Positions 34,008 to 43,723 of a stretch of DNA of 64,000 nt are shown one piece after another. The DNA is taken from NCBI RefSeq assembly GCF_024362695.1, contig NC_065420.1, positions 13,741,420-13,805,419 of the forward strand. The letters are read 5' to 3'. Position numbers and translations under genes: made by a program. Within the stretch, counting starts at the first letter, position 1; every line of letters begins with the position of its first letter. The stretch is from Pectinophora gossypiella. Lineage: Eukaryota; Arthropoda; Insecta; Lepidoptera; Gelechiidae. The notes beneath the pieces were generated by a model. It worked only from the letters and a program-made list of their open reading frames with translations, had not been told where the DNA came from and did not search any database.

Positions 34008-34264
34008 ATGGTAGCCCAGTTGGTAGAATGCTTGCCTCTCACTTTGAGGTCGCACGTTCGAATCCAGTACAGACCTAAACCAATGATCATGTTTGGATCA
34101 TAAATTATTGCATTTTCGGAGGCATGTGACCTAACCTGTATTGGGCTGGTTTTCCCTTCGCGGGTTGGAGGCAGACAGGCAGTCGCTTCTGTAAAAAACC
34201 GGACCTGTCAAATCTTCATGTTAGGTAAGCGGACTAAATAATACTAGGGTCATGATGATGATGA
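34008..34264 (+). mobile_element. SINE class 4, plus copy
   Basis: Head GGTAGCCCAGTTGGTAGAAT with B box CGCACGTTCGAATCC, body GGGCTGGTTTTCCCTTCGCG, end TCATGATGATGATGA. The A and B boxes are well preserved. Confidence 0.8.
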
Positions 34265-34475
34265 AATCAATGAGGGACCTTCCAGGCTATTTTCCTAAAA
34301 AATATATAGATGTCGCTTTAAAAATTTGCTTTCGTTCAACCTTCCAATTTCAAGGATAACAGACATTATGCATCTTTTATCTTTGTTTTTGGGTAGAAAT
34401 GATGGCCCTTTTTATTATACCCGCACAACACATTTTCCACCAATTATTATTCTGATCCAAAATAAGGAGCACACT
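34265..34475. repeat. Dispersed repeat B, copy 2
   Basis: Left part as at 16470-16520; right part inverted relative to 16640-16760. The short plus frame here has no family. Confidence 0.5.
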
Positions 34476-34996
34476 TGGCTGTTCATCGTCGCGAAACTGA
34501 TGGAATAAAACTATGCTGCTTAAACGTAAGGGTTGAAAACACCGTGTTTAGACCAGTAAACCACTAGTTACTCGAATGGTAATCGAATGTGGACCTTAGT
34601 CCAAAGTTGCTAATATGTCCCAAAGGTCCCTTGAGGTCCAACTATTAACCCTTGATCGTTTTCTTTAACTACTTCCGTATGATAAGACATGTCCAAGTTC
34701 AAACTTACTAAGCTTAATCTATATTTAATTCAATTGGGTATAGATTTCTAATCTTAGGGTCACATGACATAGGATGGATCTTCCCTCGTTTATCTTAGGT
34801 CAATGATATCAGGATTAATATTGAACTAAAGATCCCTGACATTACTTAAGTAAATAGTAATAAAATACAGACCCATCAAAAGAGAATAAACTCGCCGTTC
34901 GGAAAGTCGCTGTCAACGCTACAATTCTAAAATTGAATAAAATTAAAATGCAAAAATATAAAGTTAAATTGTAAAATTAAAACTGTACATACAAAC

Positions 34997-35095
34997 TGTT
35001 AATGACATCGTGGCGAATATTGAGAGGGATGATTCAGACCATGATTCTGGGTTAACATTAAGTGAAATTTTCCGTCGCGAATTTCATGACTTTTT
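34997..35095 (+). mobile_element. MITE 2 half element
   Basis: GTTAATGACATCGTGGCGAA through TGATTCAGACCATGATTCTG and GAAATTTTCCGTCGCGAATT. Confidence 0.55.
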
Positions 35096-35228
35096 TGTGT
35101 TTTTTTTTTTAACTATTTGTTCGGAACTGCGTTTGTTCGCAGTTAAAAACGTTGTTGAAAATTATAAAAAAGAAATATTTGCTTGCACACGACATGTGAC
35201 GTACTTACAGGTTGGCGTTGAAGGATGA

Positions 35229-35259
<31 letters not shown>
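35229..35259. repeat. AG microsatellite
   Basis: About 15 AG units. Confidence 0.95.
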
Positions 35260-35260
<1 letters not shown>

Positions 35261-35334
35261 AAAATGCCACAATAATTAAAAATAATATTATATTGTTGGT
35301 GTTGCCAACACTTTAATCAATTCTATACTTTTGC

Positions 35335-35540
35335 GATGGAAAAATCGACTTGATATCAACTCAGAATAATGAGCTGAAGTACCCCCTCAGTACTAGTTGT
35401 ATGTCGTTTACACCCCGTACAAGTATGCACAGATAGCCAACATACAAGTGCGTATGGGTGTAAGTGACATCGTAACAAATGTTCTCAGGGATGATACAGA
35501 TCATGATTCTGAGTTGATATCAAGATATATTGTCATGTAA
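35335..35540. mobile_element. Two divergent MITE 2 arms around the GTACTTGTA-type linker
   Basis: Left arm in reverse (GATATCAACTCAGAATAATG to ACACCCCGTAC), linker ACAAGTATGCACAGATAGCC, right arm forward (GGGTGTAAGTGACATCGTAA to GAGTTGATATCAAG). This is the inside-out arrangement of the 13960-14179 element. Confidence 0.6.
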
Positions 35541-35701
35541 TTAAGGTCAGTCATTGACTTCAAAACTCTCTATACAGAAGAAGAAAACAATAGTATATTT
35601 AAACTCAAGCGTAATTACCACCGGGGTAAACAGAGACTATTTACTATTTATTACATTTATTTATAAAGTACATACAAAATCACAGTGTGATCTAATGCAA
35701 C

Positions 35702-35878
35702 TATGATCCGTGCTACGGAAGGCACGTTAAGCTGTTGGTCCCGGTTACTACTTACTGATGTAAGTATGTAGTCGTTACATGAGTCATGTCAGGGTCCTTT
35801 AGTGGCTCAATAGTAACCCTGACACCAGGGTTGATGAGGTTGGTAATCCACCTCACAATCCACACGATAAGAAGATGT
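35702..35878 (+). mobile_element. SINE class 1, 5'-truncated
   Basis: From TGATCCGTGCTACGGAAGGC through CATGTCAGGGTCCTTTAGTG to CACACGATAAGAAG. Confidence 0.7.
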
Positions 35879-35919
35879 AACTACGCCTAATGTGACTATG
35901 GAATAAAATGGAATTCCAT

Positions 35920-36020
35920 TTTCTTACTTCTTTTGCTTCCTCCACATTCATCAATCGTTTTATGCACGCACGGTTTAGAGTAGATCGTACTGAACCCTAA
36001 ATACTTCTCCAATTTGATCA
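35920..36020 (-). mobile_element. LINE lineage R scrap
   Basis: CTTTTGCTTCCTCCACATTC and ATCAATCGTTTTATGCACGC, minus strand. Confidence 0.55.
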
Positions 36021-36436
36021 ATATTTAGTTTCCAGAATCTTCTGATGACTAACCGTCTCTGCCAACCCCATTAAGATTATGGGCTTCAGTTAATTCATCT
36101 ATAAAGCTTCATATCAAAATATTGTTCGCACCTAAAATTAACCCATTAAAACGTAATACTTTATTAACGCCATTTAATACCGTGTTTAAGCAACAAATTA
36201 CATTTTCCTAAAATGCTGTATCTCTCTGTTATCGTTCAAATGAAAATGCGTCAGAAAATCTGTGCTAAAGGGTTATTATTAGATTATAAAGGGTGTCTGG
36301 AATATATTTTTGGAAATTAACGCTATTATGGCAAGGGACAAAAGTGCCAAGCCTATGTCAGAGAGATTATGGGTCGAGTGCGGAATGCTATGGTGCAAAA
36401 TTAAGAAGGTATATTTTAGTACTAGGTTTTGTATAA

Positions 36437-36776
36437 GTCCTTCTTCTTCTTCTATCATGTGGATTGTGAGGTGGGTTACCAAAAAAGTAATAACCCTGGT
36501 CTCAGGGTTATTACTATTATTACTGAGTTATTACTGAGCCGCCATAGGCCCCTGAAATGCCTCATGAAACGACAACGTACTTACATTGGTAAGTGATAAC
36601 CGAGCCTTCCGAAGCACGGATCATCTTACTTTCGGCCAATCAGGTGATTAGCCTGTAATGTCCTAACCAAACCAGGGATCACAAAGTGATTTTTGTGATT
36701 TGTCCCCCCGGGATTCTAACCCGAAACCTCCGGATCGTGAGCCCAAGCGCTCAACCACTGGATCACGAAGGTCGTG
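36437..36776 (-). mobile_element. SINE class 1, full-length with internal duplication
   Basis: Minus-strand head and B-box region, core and tail are present. GGGTTATTACTATTATTACT followed by GAGTTATTACT is a local duplication within the tail. Confidence 0.75.
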
Positions 36777-36884
36777 AAAAGCTAGTAGGTTAGGTTATTA
36801 TAATATTAATGATTATTTAGAATATTAACTGTCTGGAAACTGATGAAATTACTAAATTTTATAACAATATTTTTATGCTTATTT

Positions 36885-37015
36885 TTAAAAGAGCGTCTAG
36901 GGCCCGTGCCGAGGTGTTTCTTTCACGTTGTTTTCCACAAAAAAAAGTGTCGATTTAAAGTGTAACTATGTTCCTACTGAATAAAGATTTTTGAATTTGA
37001 ATTTCAGTAGGTAGC
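36885..37015 (+). mobile_element. LINE 3' tail with GAATTT repeats
   Basis: TCTAGGGCCCGTGCCGAGG, then CTACTGAATAAAGATTTTTG and AATTTGAATTTC. Confidence 0.6.
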
Positions 37016-37359
37016 TTACATAACAAGAAATACCTACATAATTTATAGCTAAAACGATCTACTAAATAGTAAGGAAAAATGTGAACGCGTGTGTTTCTAG
37101 TCGTCCTTCCCCTTATCTTGACAGAGTCGAGCTGACAGGGCGCTAATTTTATCAGCATACCCGCACCATAGAGTAAAAATAGACAGTAGATAAAACAGGG
37201 CACATGTTTTCATGTCTGCAGAGCAAGGGTCTGTTGGAATTTTAGACTGCTGCTAGTCACTAAAAATATAAATTATGTTATCTGTGCAGGAGGAGACTAT
37301 CCTAACTAATTTTGGTTGGACAGCTCTTAAAATAGTGATGTCCTTCACAAACTATCATC

Positions 37360-37580
37360 TCCCTAGCATTATCCCGTTTTCCACAGGGTCCGCTTACCTT
37401 ACCTGAAGATTTACCAGGTCCGGTTTTTTACAGAAGCAAAGTCTGCCTGTCTGACCTTTCAACCCGCGAAGGGAAAACCAGCCCAATACAGGTTAGGTCA
37501 CATGACTCCGAAACGCATTTCCTGGGTACCTAGTTAAGATTCTTCACGATGGCTACCTTCACCGCTGACCAAGTGAAACC
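37360..37580 (-). mobile_element. SINE class 4, headless
   Basis: Minus strand carries GGGCTGGTTTTCCCTTCGCG and GGTAAGGTAAGCGGACCC, ending GATAATGCTAGGGAGA; the tRNA head is lost beyond 37580. Confidence 0.7.
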
Positions 37581-37799
37581 TCATTCCTGCACAATATTAT
37601 CGATTACTATACTAACAAACTATTATACATCAATGCTCGCTGAATTTTATCCTATTAACACTTTAAAGGACAGAAGTTCCGATTCCTAGTTGTCACACTC
37701 TCATACTACCTATTACGAACCATCGATGACCCATGGTCTCTGTCCGTGAAAGGGTTAAATAACAACATAAAATAATATATTTATAATACATAAAATAAA

Positions 37800-38122
37800 C
37801 GGCTTCCGCGGTCCAGTGGTTGAGCGTTGGGCTCACGATCCGGAGGTCCCAGGTTCGAATCCCGGTGGGGACATATCACAAAAATCACTCTGTGATCCCT
37901 CATTTGGTTAGGACATTACAGGCTGATCACCTGATTGTTCAAAAAGTAAGATGATCCGTGCTTCGGAAGGCACGTTACGCCGTTGGTCCCGGTTACTACT
38001 TATTTATGTAAATAGTCATTACATGAGCCATGTCAGGGGCCTTTGGCGGCTCAATAATAACCGTGACACCAGTGTTGATGAGGTTGGTATTCCGCCTCAC
38101 AACTCACACGATAGAAGAAGAG
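37800..38122 (+). mobile_element. SINE class 1, full-length, plus strand
   Basis: Head GGTCCAGTGGTTGAGCGTTG, B box GGTTCGAATCC, core GTGCTTCGGAAGGCACGTTA, tail through CACGATAGAAGAAGAG. It is a near-complete example of the class in this window and lies tail to tail with the next SINE. Confidence 0.88.
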
Positions 38123-38171
38123 TCACGAAGATTGACGACAAGAAGCTTGCCTGTCGGTATTCTATAGAGAT

Positions 38172-38431
38172 TATTGAGCGCTAAAGACCCCTGACATGGC
38201 TCATGTAACGACTACATACTTACATCAGTAAGTAGTAACCGGGACCAACAGCTTGACGTGCCTTCCGAAGCACGGATCATCTTATTGTCGGACAATCAGG
38301 TGATCAGCCTGTAATGTCCTAACCGAACTAGGGACCACAAAGTGTTTTTGTGATATGTCCCCACTGGGATTCGAAGCCGGGGCCCCGGATCGTGAGACCA
38401 ACGCTCAACCACTGGATCACAGAGGTCGTTC
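38172..38431 (-). mobile_element. SINE class 1, minus strand, 3'-truncated
   Basis: Minus head GATCCAGTGGTTGAGCGTTG, core, then tail broken at CATGTCAGGGGTCTTTAGCG. With the previous SINE it forms an inverted pair about 50 bases apart. Confidence 0.8.
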
Positions 38432-38625
38432 GTTACTTTGGAGAGAAGATTCCACCGGGATTTTTTTACACTGTGCTCCTATTAACACGCGTAAGTCAAG
38501 ATGGCTGGGGAAAATCTACCCCCGGAAAAATAGGCTCGGTAGGGTAAGCTCATTGGCACTCAGGTGGACCGAGGATGCTACTTGTAGTATTAACTACGAC
38601 GTCTTTGGTTTTATTTTAATAATAT

Positions 38626-39012
38626 AATGGTGCTAATTCCTGTAAATACCATCTAATTTTAATTTAAGTTATATCTGTCATTTTCTTATCCGCCGAAAAG
38701 GAAAGGGACGGGTAATCGACAAGCATAAAATTTATGGAACACACGTCAATTTTAAGCACAAATCTAAACCAACCATCTAAACATTTTACATCAGTCAATA
38801 ACCCGACACAGTTAAGTAGACAGCACGTCAAACGGATTGCATACCAGCGACGTACCTTTTGATTCGCCCGGGTTATTCATTCATTTACTCATTCTTCCTA
38901 AAATTAAGAGCTGTGAATCATCCGTCCCTTTCCTTTTCGACGGATATGAAAATGACGGATATAACTTAAAATAAAATTAGGCGGTGTCTGCAGGAATCGT
39001 GGCCATTATGTC
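38626..39012. mobile_element. MITE 3, complete, about 385 bp
   Basis: Inverted ends of about 85 bp: ATTCCTGTAAATACCATC and, reversed, GATTCCTGCAGACACCGCC, continuing through AAGTTATATCTGTCATTTTC and CGAAAAGGAAAGGGACGG. Non-coding loop. Second complete copy at 61000-61358. Confidence 0.8.
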
Positions 39013-39210
39013 ATTTTAATTACGTTATATTGTTTTTTTCTTGTCTTGTTAGTTTTAATATTCAATATTCTTTATTTGCATACTATGATAGTTCATCATT
39101 ATCAGCCGTACGACGCCCACTGCTGGTGTCCCCCAAGGATTTCCACGACGAATCTTTGTTAGTTATATCAATAAAAATTAGCACGTAATGTTTTTTAGCT
39201 TGCGATAATC

Positions 39211-39303
39211 TAAAGCAGGCATTGCAGACTTATCTGATTCTCCGAATCACTCAATTTCAACGAGTGATTCGGAGAATCAGATAAGTCTGCAATGCCTGCT
39301 TTA
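39211..39303. repeat. Perfect 42-bp hairpin with 9-base loop
   Basis: Positions 39211-39252 are the exact reverse complement of 39262-39303 (it begins TAAAGCAGGCATTGCAGACT; loop AATTTCAAC). No mismatch in 42 pairs. It lies 73 bases outside the left arm of the fold-back locus. No similar sequence appears elsewhere in the window. Confidence 0.95.
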
Positions 39304-39376
39304 CTAATGAGAGAAAAACAACAATAAAATCACTTATAAAATAAATAAATGACAATGGGCACTTTTGTATGAAACT

Positions 39377-39917
39377 TGGTCCAAGAACCTCCACTGATGA
39401 GACTAATATGTATTGAAAGCTTATGCTTTCCCTATGATTCTGGCAAAGTTCTATCAGATTCTGTCCCGGGGTTCTTTTTTTACGGCCATGTTTGTCCTGG
39501 CTAAAAATGTGATAAAATACAGTGGGAGCTAAAATCGACTCAAGATTTGTTGCTGGATAACTAAGTCTACATAAATAATTATGTATCATATTGTATATCA
39601 TTTTAAAGAGGATCTTTTCCAGAATCCGAAACATAAAAAAAAACAAAAAAACATCTTTTTGTAAGCGAATTATAGTCAATTTATATCTGCAGCGCCATTG
39701 TTTCTCGGTAGCTAAGTTCAAGTTTCATGCCTTTTACCCCTTCCAAAAGTATCTTACCGATTTTTTTTATATTGCTTCCGGAATTTGATCTGAGTGATAA
39801 TAACAAGAAAAATAAATAGACACCTCTCCGATAGAGACCGCCTAAGCTATTGCCTATTGCAAGAAATCGTCATCATTAGCAAGTCATTACGGTATTGCAT
39901 ATAAGCTTATCAGCAAC
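39377..39917 (+). repeat. Fold-back subrepeat 1 (outer), left arm
   Basis: About 540 bp, aligned with the inner subrepeat from CTTGGTCCAAGAACCTCCAC through TACGGCCATGTTTGTCCTG to a CTATTGCAAGA segment. Identity to the inner subrepeat looks like 70-80%, far lower than between the arms. Confidence 0.8.
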
Positions 39918-39923
39918 TTGGAA

Positions 39924-40440
39924 CTTGGTCCAAGAACCTCCACTGGTGAGACTTGCATGTAATGATAGCTTATACTTGTCCTATGATTCTGGCAAAGTTC
40001 TATCAAAGTCTGTCCTAGGGTTTTTTTACGGCCATGTTTGTCCTGAATGTACAGTAGTGGACTGCAAAATCACCTCAGGATTTGTTGTCGAAAAACTAGT
40101 TAACTAAGTCTATATACATAATTATATATCATAATGTATATCAATTTTAAAGGGGAAGGTTATCAGAATCAGAAACACAAATAAAAAAAATGCATTAAGT
40201 ATGTAAACGACTTTTAGCCAACTCACGTCCGTAGCACCATTTTTCTCAGCAGCTACGTACGAGTTTCGCCCCTTCCAACCTTTCCAAAGAAGCCCAATCA
40301 TTTTTTCCTTCTTCTGATATTGCATTCTTTACCTGACAAGTGACAACAACAAGAAATAAAATAGATACCATTCCGATAGAGGCCGCGTAAGCTATGGACC
40401 TATTGCAAGATAACGTACTCAAAGGCTAGTCATTATAATC
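39924..40440 (+). repeat. Fold-back subrepeat 2 (inner), left arm
   Basis: Starts again with CTTGGTCCAAGAACCTCCAC, period about 549 bases. It carries the TACGGCCATGTTTGTCCTG landmark and ends near ACGTACTCAAAGGCTAG. Confidence 0.8.
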
Positions 40441-40932
40441 CAACAGACGTAACATGATTAGAATGCGGCGGGACGGAAATGTAGTACATCGCCTTATGCG
40501 AAAGAGACGAAATATGTGTCTCTTTAACACTGACAGTATACAGCTTAGTACGAGAGAAACAAGAAATAAGTCATTCTAATCAAGATTCAATACAATGACT
40601 CTATTGTATACAAAAGAGGTGACGTCACGAACGTCGTGTTACCGTGTTCACGTACCCGTTGCTGTATCAAAAAGAAATATAAAAACCGTGTATTGTGCTA
40701 TCAAATCATAATAAACATAAACTTACCAAGTTCATAATCACCCTTAATTGTGGACACAGTGTTCAGTGCAGTGTATACACCAGAAAAACCACAATAAATA
40801 TTCACTATCAATAACATTTATTTATTCACGGTCGTAATCATAAACTTAATACAAAAAGTACCGTCAAAACAAAGTATAAACATAAACAAACAGGCATCTA
40901 TTGGCGAACATTGTCACTACTAGACTATAAAT

Positions 40933-41994
40933 ATGGTTGGGTCAAAGTCCAAGTGCGGTGCGTGCGGGAAGTTTCTGGCTAGTGTAGATAGCGTTAATTG
41001 CGCATGCTGCACAAAGCTGTACCACCGCGCGTGTGTCGGCTTGCCTGCTGGCGCGGTTGCGGGCCGGACTTGGAAGTGTCCTGAGTGCACATCCAAAGTC
41101 CCGAGGGCAAACCAGGATAGCACCCCTGTAAGAGCCCCTGTCGTGTCACCACCGCTTCACCAGTCGTGTGAGGAGAGCCCACAGGCAGGACCTACATTGG
41201 ACACTACCATCACAGAGTTCCGGGAGTCCGAGCTAGCTCTGGAGTTTCGGCAGTTCCGGGAGGAAATGCGGCAAACGCGTGGCGAGATTCGTGCATTCCG
41301 ACAGGATATGCAGGAGCTCAGGATGGCGGTCGGTGCCTGCGATGCGCGTCTCGACAAGCTGGAAACTCGCCTGATGGAGTTGGAGCAGAGGAAGGGTGGG
41401 GAGGCTGGTGGGGTGGTCAAGGCGCTGGAGTCTACAGTCGCCCAACTAAAAATGGAGCTAAACGATAGGGACCAGGAGCTCCTGTTAAATGATGTGGAGC
41501 TATCTGGTATTCCAGAGGTAGGTGGAGAAAACCCTGTCCACCTGTTTACTCTTTGCGCTGCCAAGCTTGGTGTGACGTTGGACGAGCGTGAAGTGGTGAG
41601 CTGTGCCCGGGTGGGAGTCACCCGCGCGGCGGAGCGGGGAGCAGCGCCGCGGCCGCGCGCCATCGTCGTGCGACTAGCTCGCCGCGCGCCCCGCGATGCG
41701 CTGCTACGAGCAGCGCGCGTGCGCCGCACTACCACCACCGAGGGGCTCGGCCTGCAGGGTGCCCCGCAACGATTTTACGTCAACGAACGATTGACCAAAA
41801 CTAATCGCCACCTTTTCTACCGGGCTCGCGAAGCAGCAAACCGGTTGGACTGGCGGTTTGTTTGGTCAAGAGACGGGAAAATATATTGTCGTCGAGCATC
41901 TGGATCCGCTGGACACCGAATCCGATCGGAAGCCGACATTCTGTCGGTTTTTGGTCCCGGCTACAGCAAGGAAGAAGCCGTTGTTATGAAGTAA
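40933..41994 (+). CDS. LINE ORF1 protein with PHD finger and coiled coil
   Basis: 353 residues from an ATG. Residues 8-52 have the C4HC3 spacing of a PHD finger (C8, C11, C23, C26, H31, C34, C49, C52). Residues about 90-180 are rich in E, R, Q and L with heptad character (EFRQFREEMRQTRGEIRAFR), a predicted coiled coil for oligomerisation. Residues about 185-345 (from LLLNDVELSGIPE through VNERLTKTNRHLFYRAREA) resemble the RRM-like/C-terminal region of L1-type ORF1 proteins, which bind element RNA as chaperones. It is intact, without stop or frameshift. The GC-rich coding sequence contrasts with its flanks. ORF2 follows 385 bases downstream. Confidence 0.88.
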   Translation: MVGSKSKCGACGKFLASVDSVNCACCTKLYHRACVGLPAGAVAGRTWKCPECTSKVPRANQDSTPVRAPVVSPPLHQSCEESPQAGPTLDTTITEFRESELALEFRQFREEMRQTRGEIRAFRQDMQELRMAVGACDARLDKLETRLMELEQRKGGEAGGVVKALESTVAQLKMELNDRDQELLLNDVELSGIPEVGGENPVHLFTLCAAKLGVTLDEREVVSCARVGVTRAAERGAAPRPRAIVVRLARRAPRDALLRAARVRRTTTTEGLGLQGAPQRFYVNERLTKTNRHLFYRAREAANRLDWRFVWSRDGKIYCRRASGSAGHRIRSEADILSVFGPGYSKEEAVVMK

Positions 41995-42379
41995 CGATAT
42001 TTTCCGGTTGTACTGAATGTATTTTGCTGTCGTTTACTGGTGTTCATTGTTTACTGTCTATTTGTGTGTTTATTGTATCTTTACAAAGTCGTTATGACTC
42101 ATTTGGTCAGGTGGGGATATCCGAGCGGATTGAATGGAAAATTATTCTTTATATTTGTCCTTTGCTATTATATCGTATATGCCTAATATCACTTAATTTA
42201 TACTATATACAAATAATATCATTATACATTTATTACATACATGTTCATACCCAGACAAGAAACAACACAGCAACACCACATTTAAACTACGCTACAAATA
42301 TATTAACACGATCAACTCTAATCACACTCCTCATTATTATTGATGAATATGGGTATACCACCGGTTTAATGTGTTTAAA

Positions 42380-43723
42380 ATGATTGTAACACGCAAATTA
42401 AAAGTTGGTTTGTTTAATGCTGGCTCTTTGGGTACGGGACATGACGAATTTCTAGTGGCTATGGACCGACACGACGTAGACATAATGGCTATTAACGAGA
42501 CGTGGCTGAAGGAAGGCCGGGAGGGGTGCGCCCCCGCCGTGCCGGGCTACCGGCTGCGGCACGAGCCGCGGCCGCCGGGCAAACGCAAGCGCGGTGGCGG
42601 CGTTGGCTTCTACATACGCCGCGGCATCTCCGCCCGCGTGCTGCCTCACCCGCCGTCTGGTTGTGTCGAGCAGATGTGGCTCGCTATTACAGTTAACGGC
42701 AAAAAAGTCGTTATAGGCACCGCATACCGCCCACAATGGGTAACAGTAGACTTGATTTTGGGGGCGCTGTCCGAGTCTGTGTCTACATTTTCGTGGAGTG
42801 ATCATACAGTACTGCTTGGGGACTTCAATGTCGATATGTTGGACGTCGCTGATCGAGACGGCTCCGTCAAGAAATTAAATACTTTCCTCAGCTGTTACAA
42901 TTTAAATCAACTTGTTATTGAGCCAACACACTTCACTGGCCACAGCGAGACTCTCATCGATTTGGTCTGTACAGATGTAAAGGGGAGCTCTGTTGATGTC
43001 GATTATGTCCCTGAACTAGGAAGACATGCATTCCTTACATGTTTAATAAATATCCCCAAATGTAAACCCGCGCCATGTCGAATCACGCGAAGGTCATTAC
43101 GGGACATCGATCTGAATATGTTCAATAAAGATCTGTCATCGTTATATTGGACCAACGTTAGTTCTTTAACAAATGTAAATGACATGGTCACCATCTACAG
43201 TGAAATGATTTCATACTTGTTCGATATCCATGCTCCCGTCAAAACCGTATCTTTAATTCTCTCTAAGTTTAATTATATGGACGCTGTGTATGGGCCTCGG
43301 CTTCTGGCGCGCTCACAAAAACTGGTTCAGAGAGTACAGAATGCTTGCGCTAGATTCTGCTTCAAAATTCCTCCCCGCACACACGTAACACCTTACATAA
43401 ACAAGGCTAGAATCCTAAAAATGAAATATCGCAGACAGTTTCATTTTGCAACGTTGATGTTCGGAATAGTTAATTTTAAATTACCGCCATATCTTGCGGA
43501 CAAACTGGTTTGGTCCCGCGACGTGACTGCTGCCAGGACCCGTGCGTCGTACTACTCACTCGCGGTGCCTCGTCACCGCACCACCGCTTTCCGTGGCAGT
43601 TTCAGGTTCGCCGCATCCAAGTGCTGGAACGATTTGCCGCCGCCGTTTCGTAGTCTGAAAACAATTTACAGCTTTAAATCAAAGTACAAATGCTATCTCC
43701 TAGATATGCAACTATTAAGCTAA
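42380..43723 (+). CDS. LINE ORF2 remnant: endonuclease fused to C-terminal tail, RT absent
   Basis: 447 residues from the first in-frame ATG (42380). Residues 8-225 are an AP-type endonuclease (exonuclease-endonuclease-phosphatase fold) that would nick target DNA: N13, E40 in INETWL and GDFN at 147-150. The usual SDH motif reads GRH at 214-216, so its aspartate is changed. At residues about 291-294 the frame jumps to the tail normally found after the reverse transcriptase: LSKFNYMDAVYGPRLLARSQ, RVQNACARFCF and KCWNDLPPPF. The RT palm (YxDD) and fingers are missing and the frame is intact. Either this is a single in-frame deletion or a non-autonomous lineage. It cannot self-mobilise by RT. Confidence 0.88.
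   Translation: MIVTRKLKVGLFNAGSLGTGHDEFLVAMDRHDVDIMAINETWLKEGREGCAPAVPGYRLRHEPRPPGKRKRGGGVGFYIRRGISARVLPHPPSGCVEQMWLAITVNGKKVVIGTAYRPQWVTVDLILGALSESVSTFSWSDHTVLLGDFNVDMLDVADRDGSVKKLNTFLSCYNLNQLVIEPTHFTGHSETLIDLVCTDVKGSSVDVDYVPELGRHAFLTCLINIPKCKPAPCRITRRSLRDIDLNMFNKDLSSLYWTNVSSLTNVNDMVTIYSEMISYLFDIHAPVKTVSLILSKFNYMDAVYGPRLLARSQKLVQRVQNACARFCFKIPPRTHVTPYINKARILKMKYRRQFHFATLMFGIVNFKLPPYLADKLVWSRDVTAARTRASYYSLAVPRHRTTAFRGSFRFAASKCWNDLPPPFRSLKTIYSFKSKYKCYLLDMQLLS

Larger units (their letters stand above)
39377..40495 (+). repeat. Left arm of 1.1-kb inverted repeat (fold-back element)
   Basis: Starts TGGTCCAAGAACCTCCACTG and matches 45028-46165 in reverse along its whole length. Conceptual frames across the two arms are identical or differ by one or two residues in about 70, implying roughly 98-99% nucleotide identity. 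Homology ends inside near GGACGGAAATGTAGTAC. The arm consists of two direct subrepeats. No transposase coding is visible. Confidence 0.9.

Noticed and set aside
34008..34085. Apparent tRNA gene with GTAGCCCAGTTGG A box
   Set aside because: Head of a class 4 SINE; followed by SINE body and GAT repeats.
37801..37875. Apparent tRNA gene
   Set aside because: The A and B boxes are good, but the sequence continues into a SINE body and the same head occurs many times; the acceptor stem does not close as in a functional tRNA.
39257..39721. 154-codon minus-strand frame at the fold-back border
   Set aside because: It runs from unique flank (including the 42-bp hairpin) into the arm; composition is Phe/Ile/Leu-rich from T-runs and no family is recognisable. 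The right-arm counterpart ends at the arm border.
41157..41738. 193-codon minus-strand frame opposite LINE ORF1
   Set aside because: It is the GC-rich antisense shadow of an evident PHD/coiled-coil ORF and has no domain of its own.
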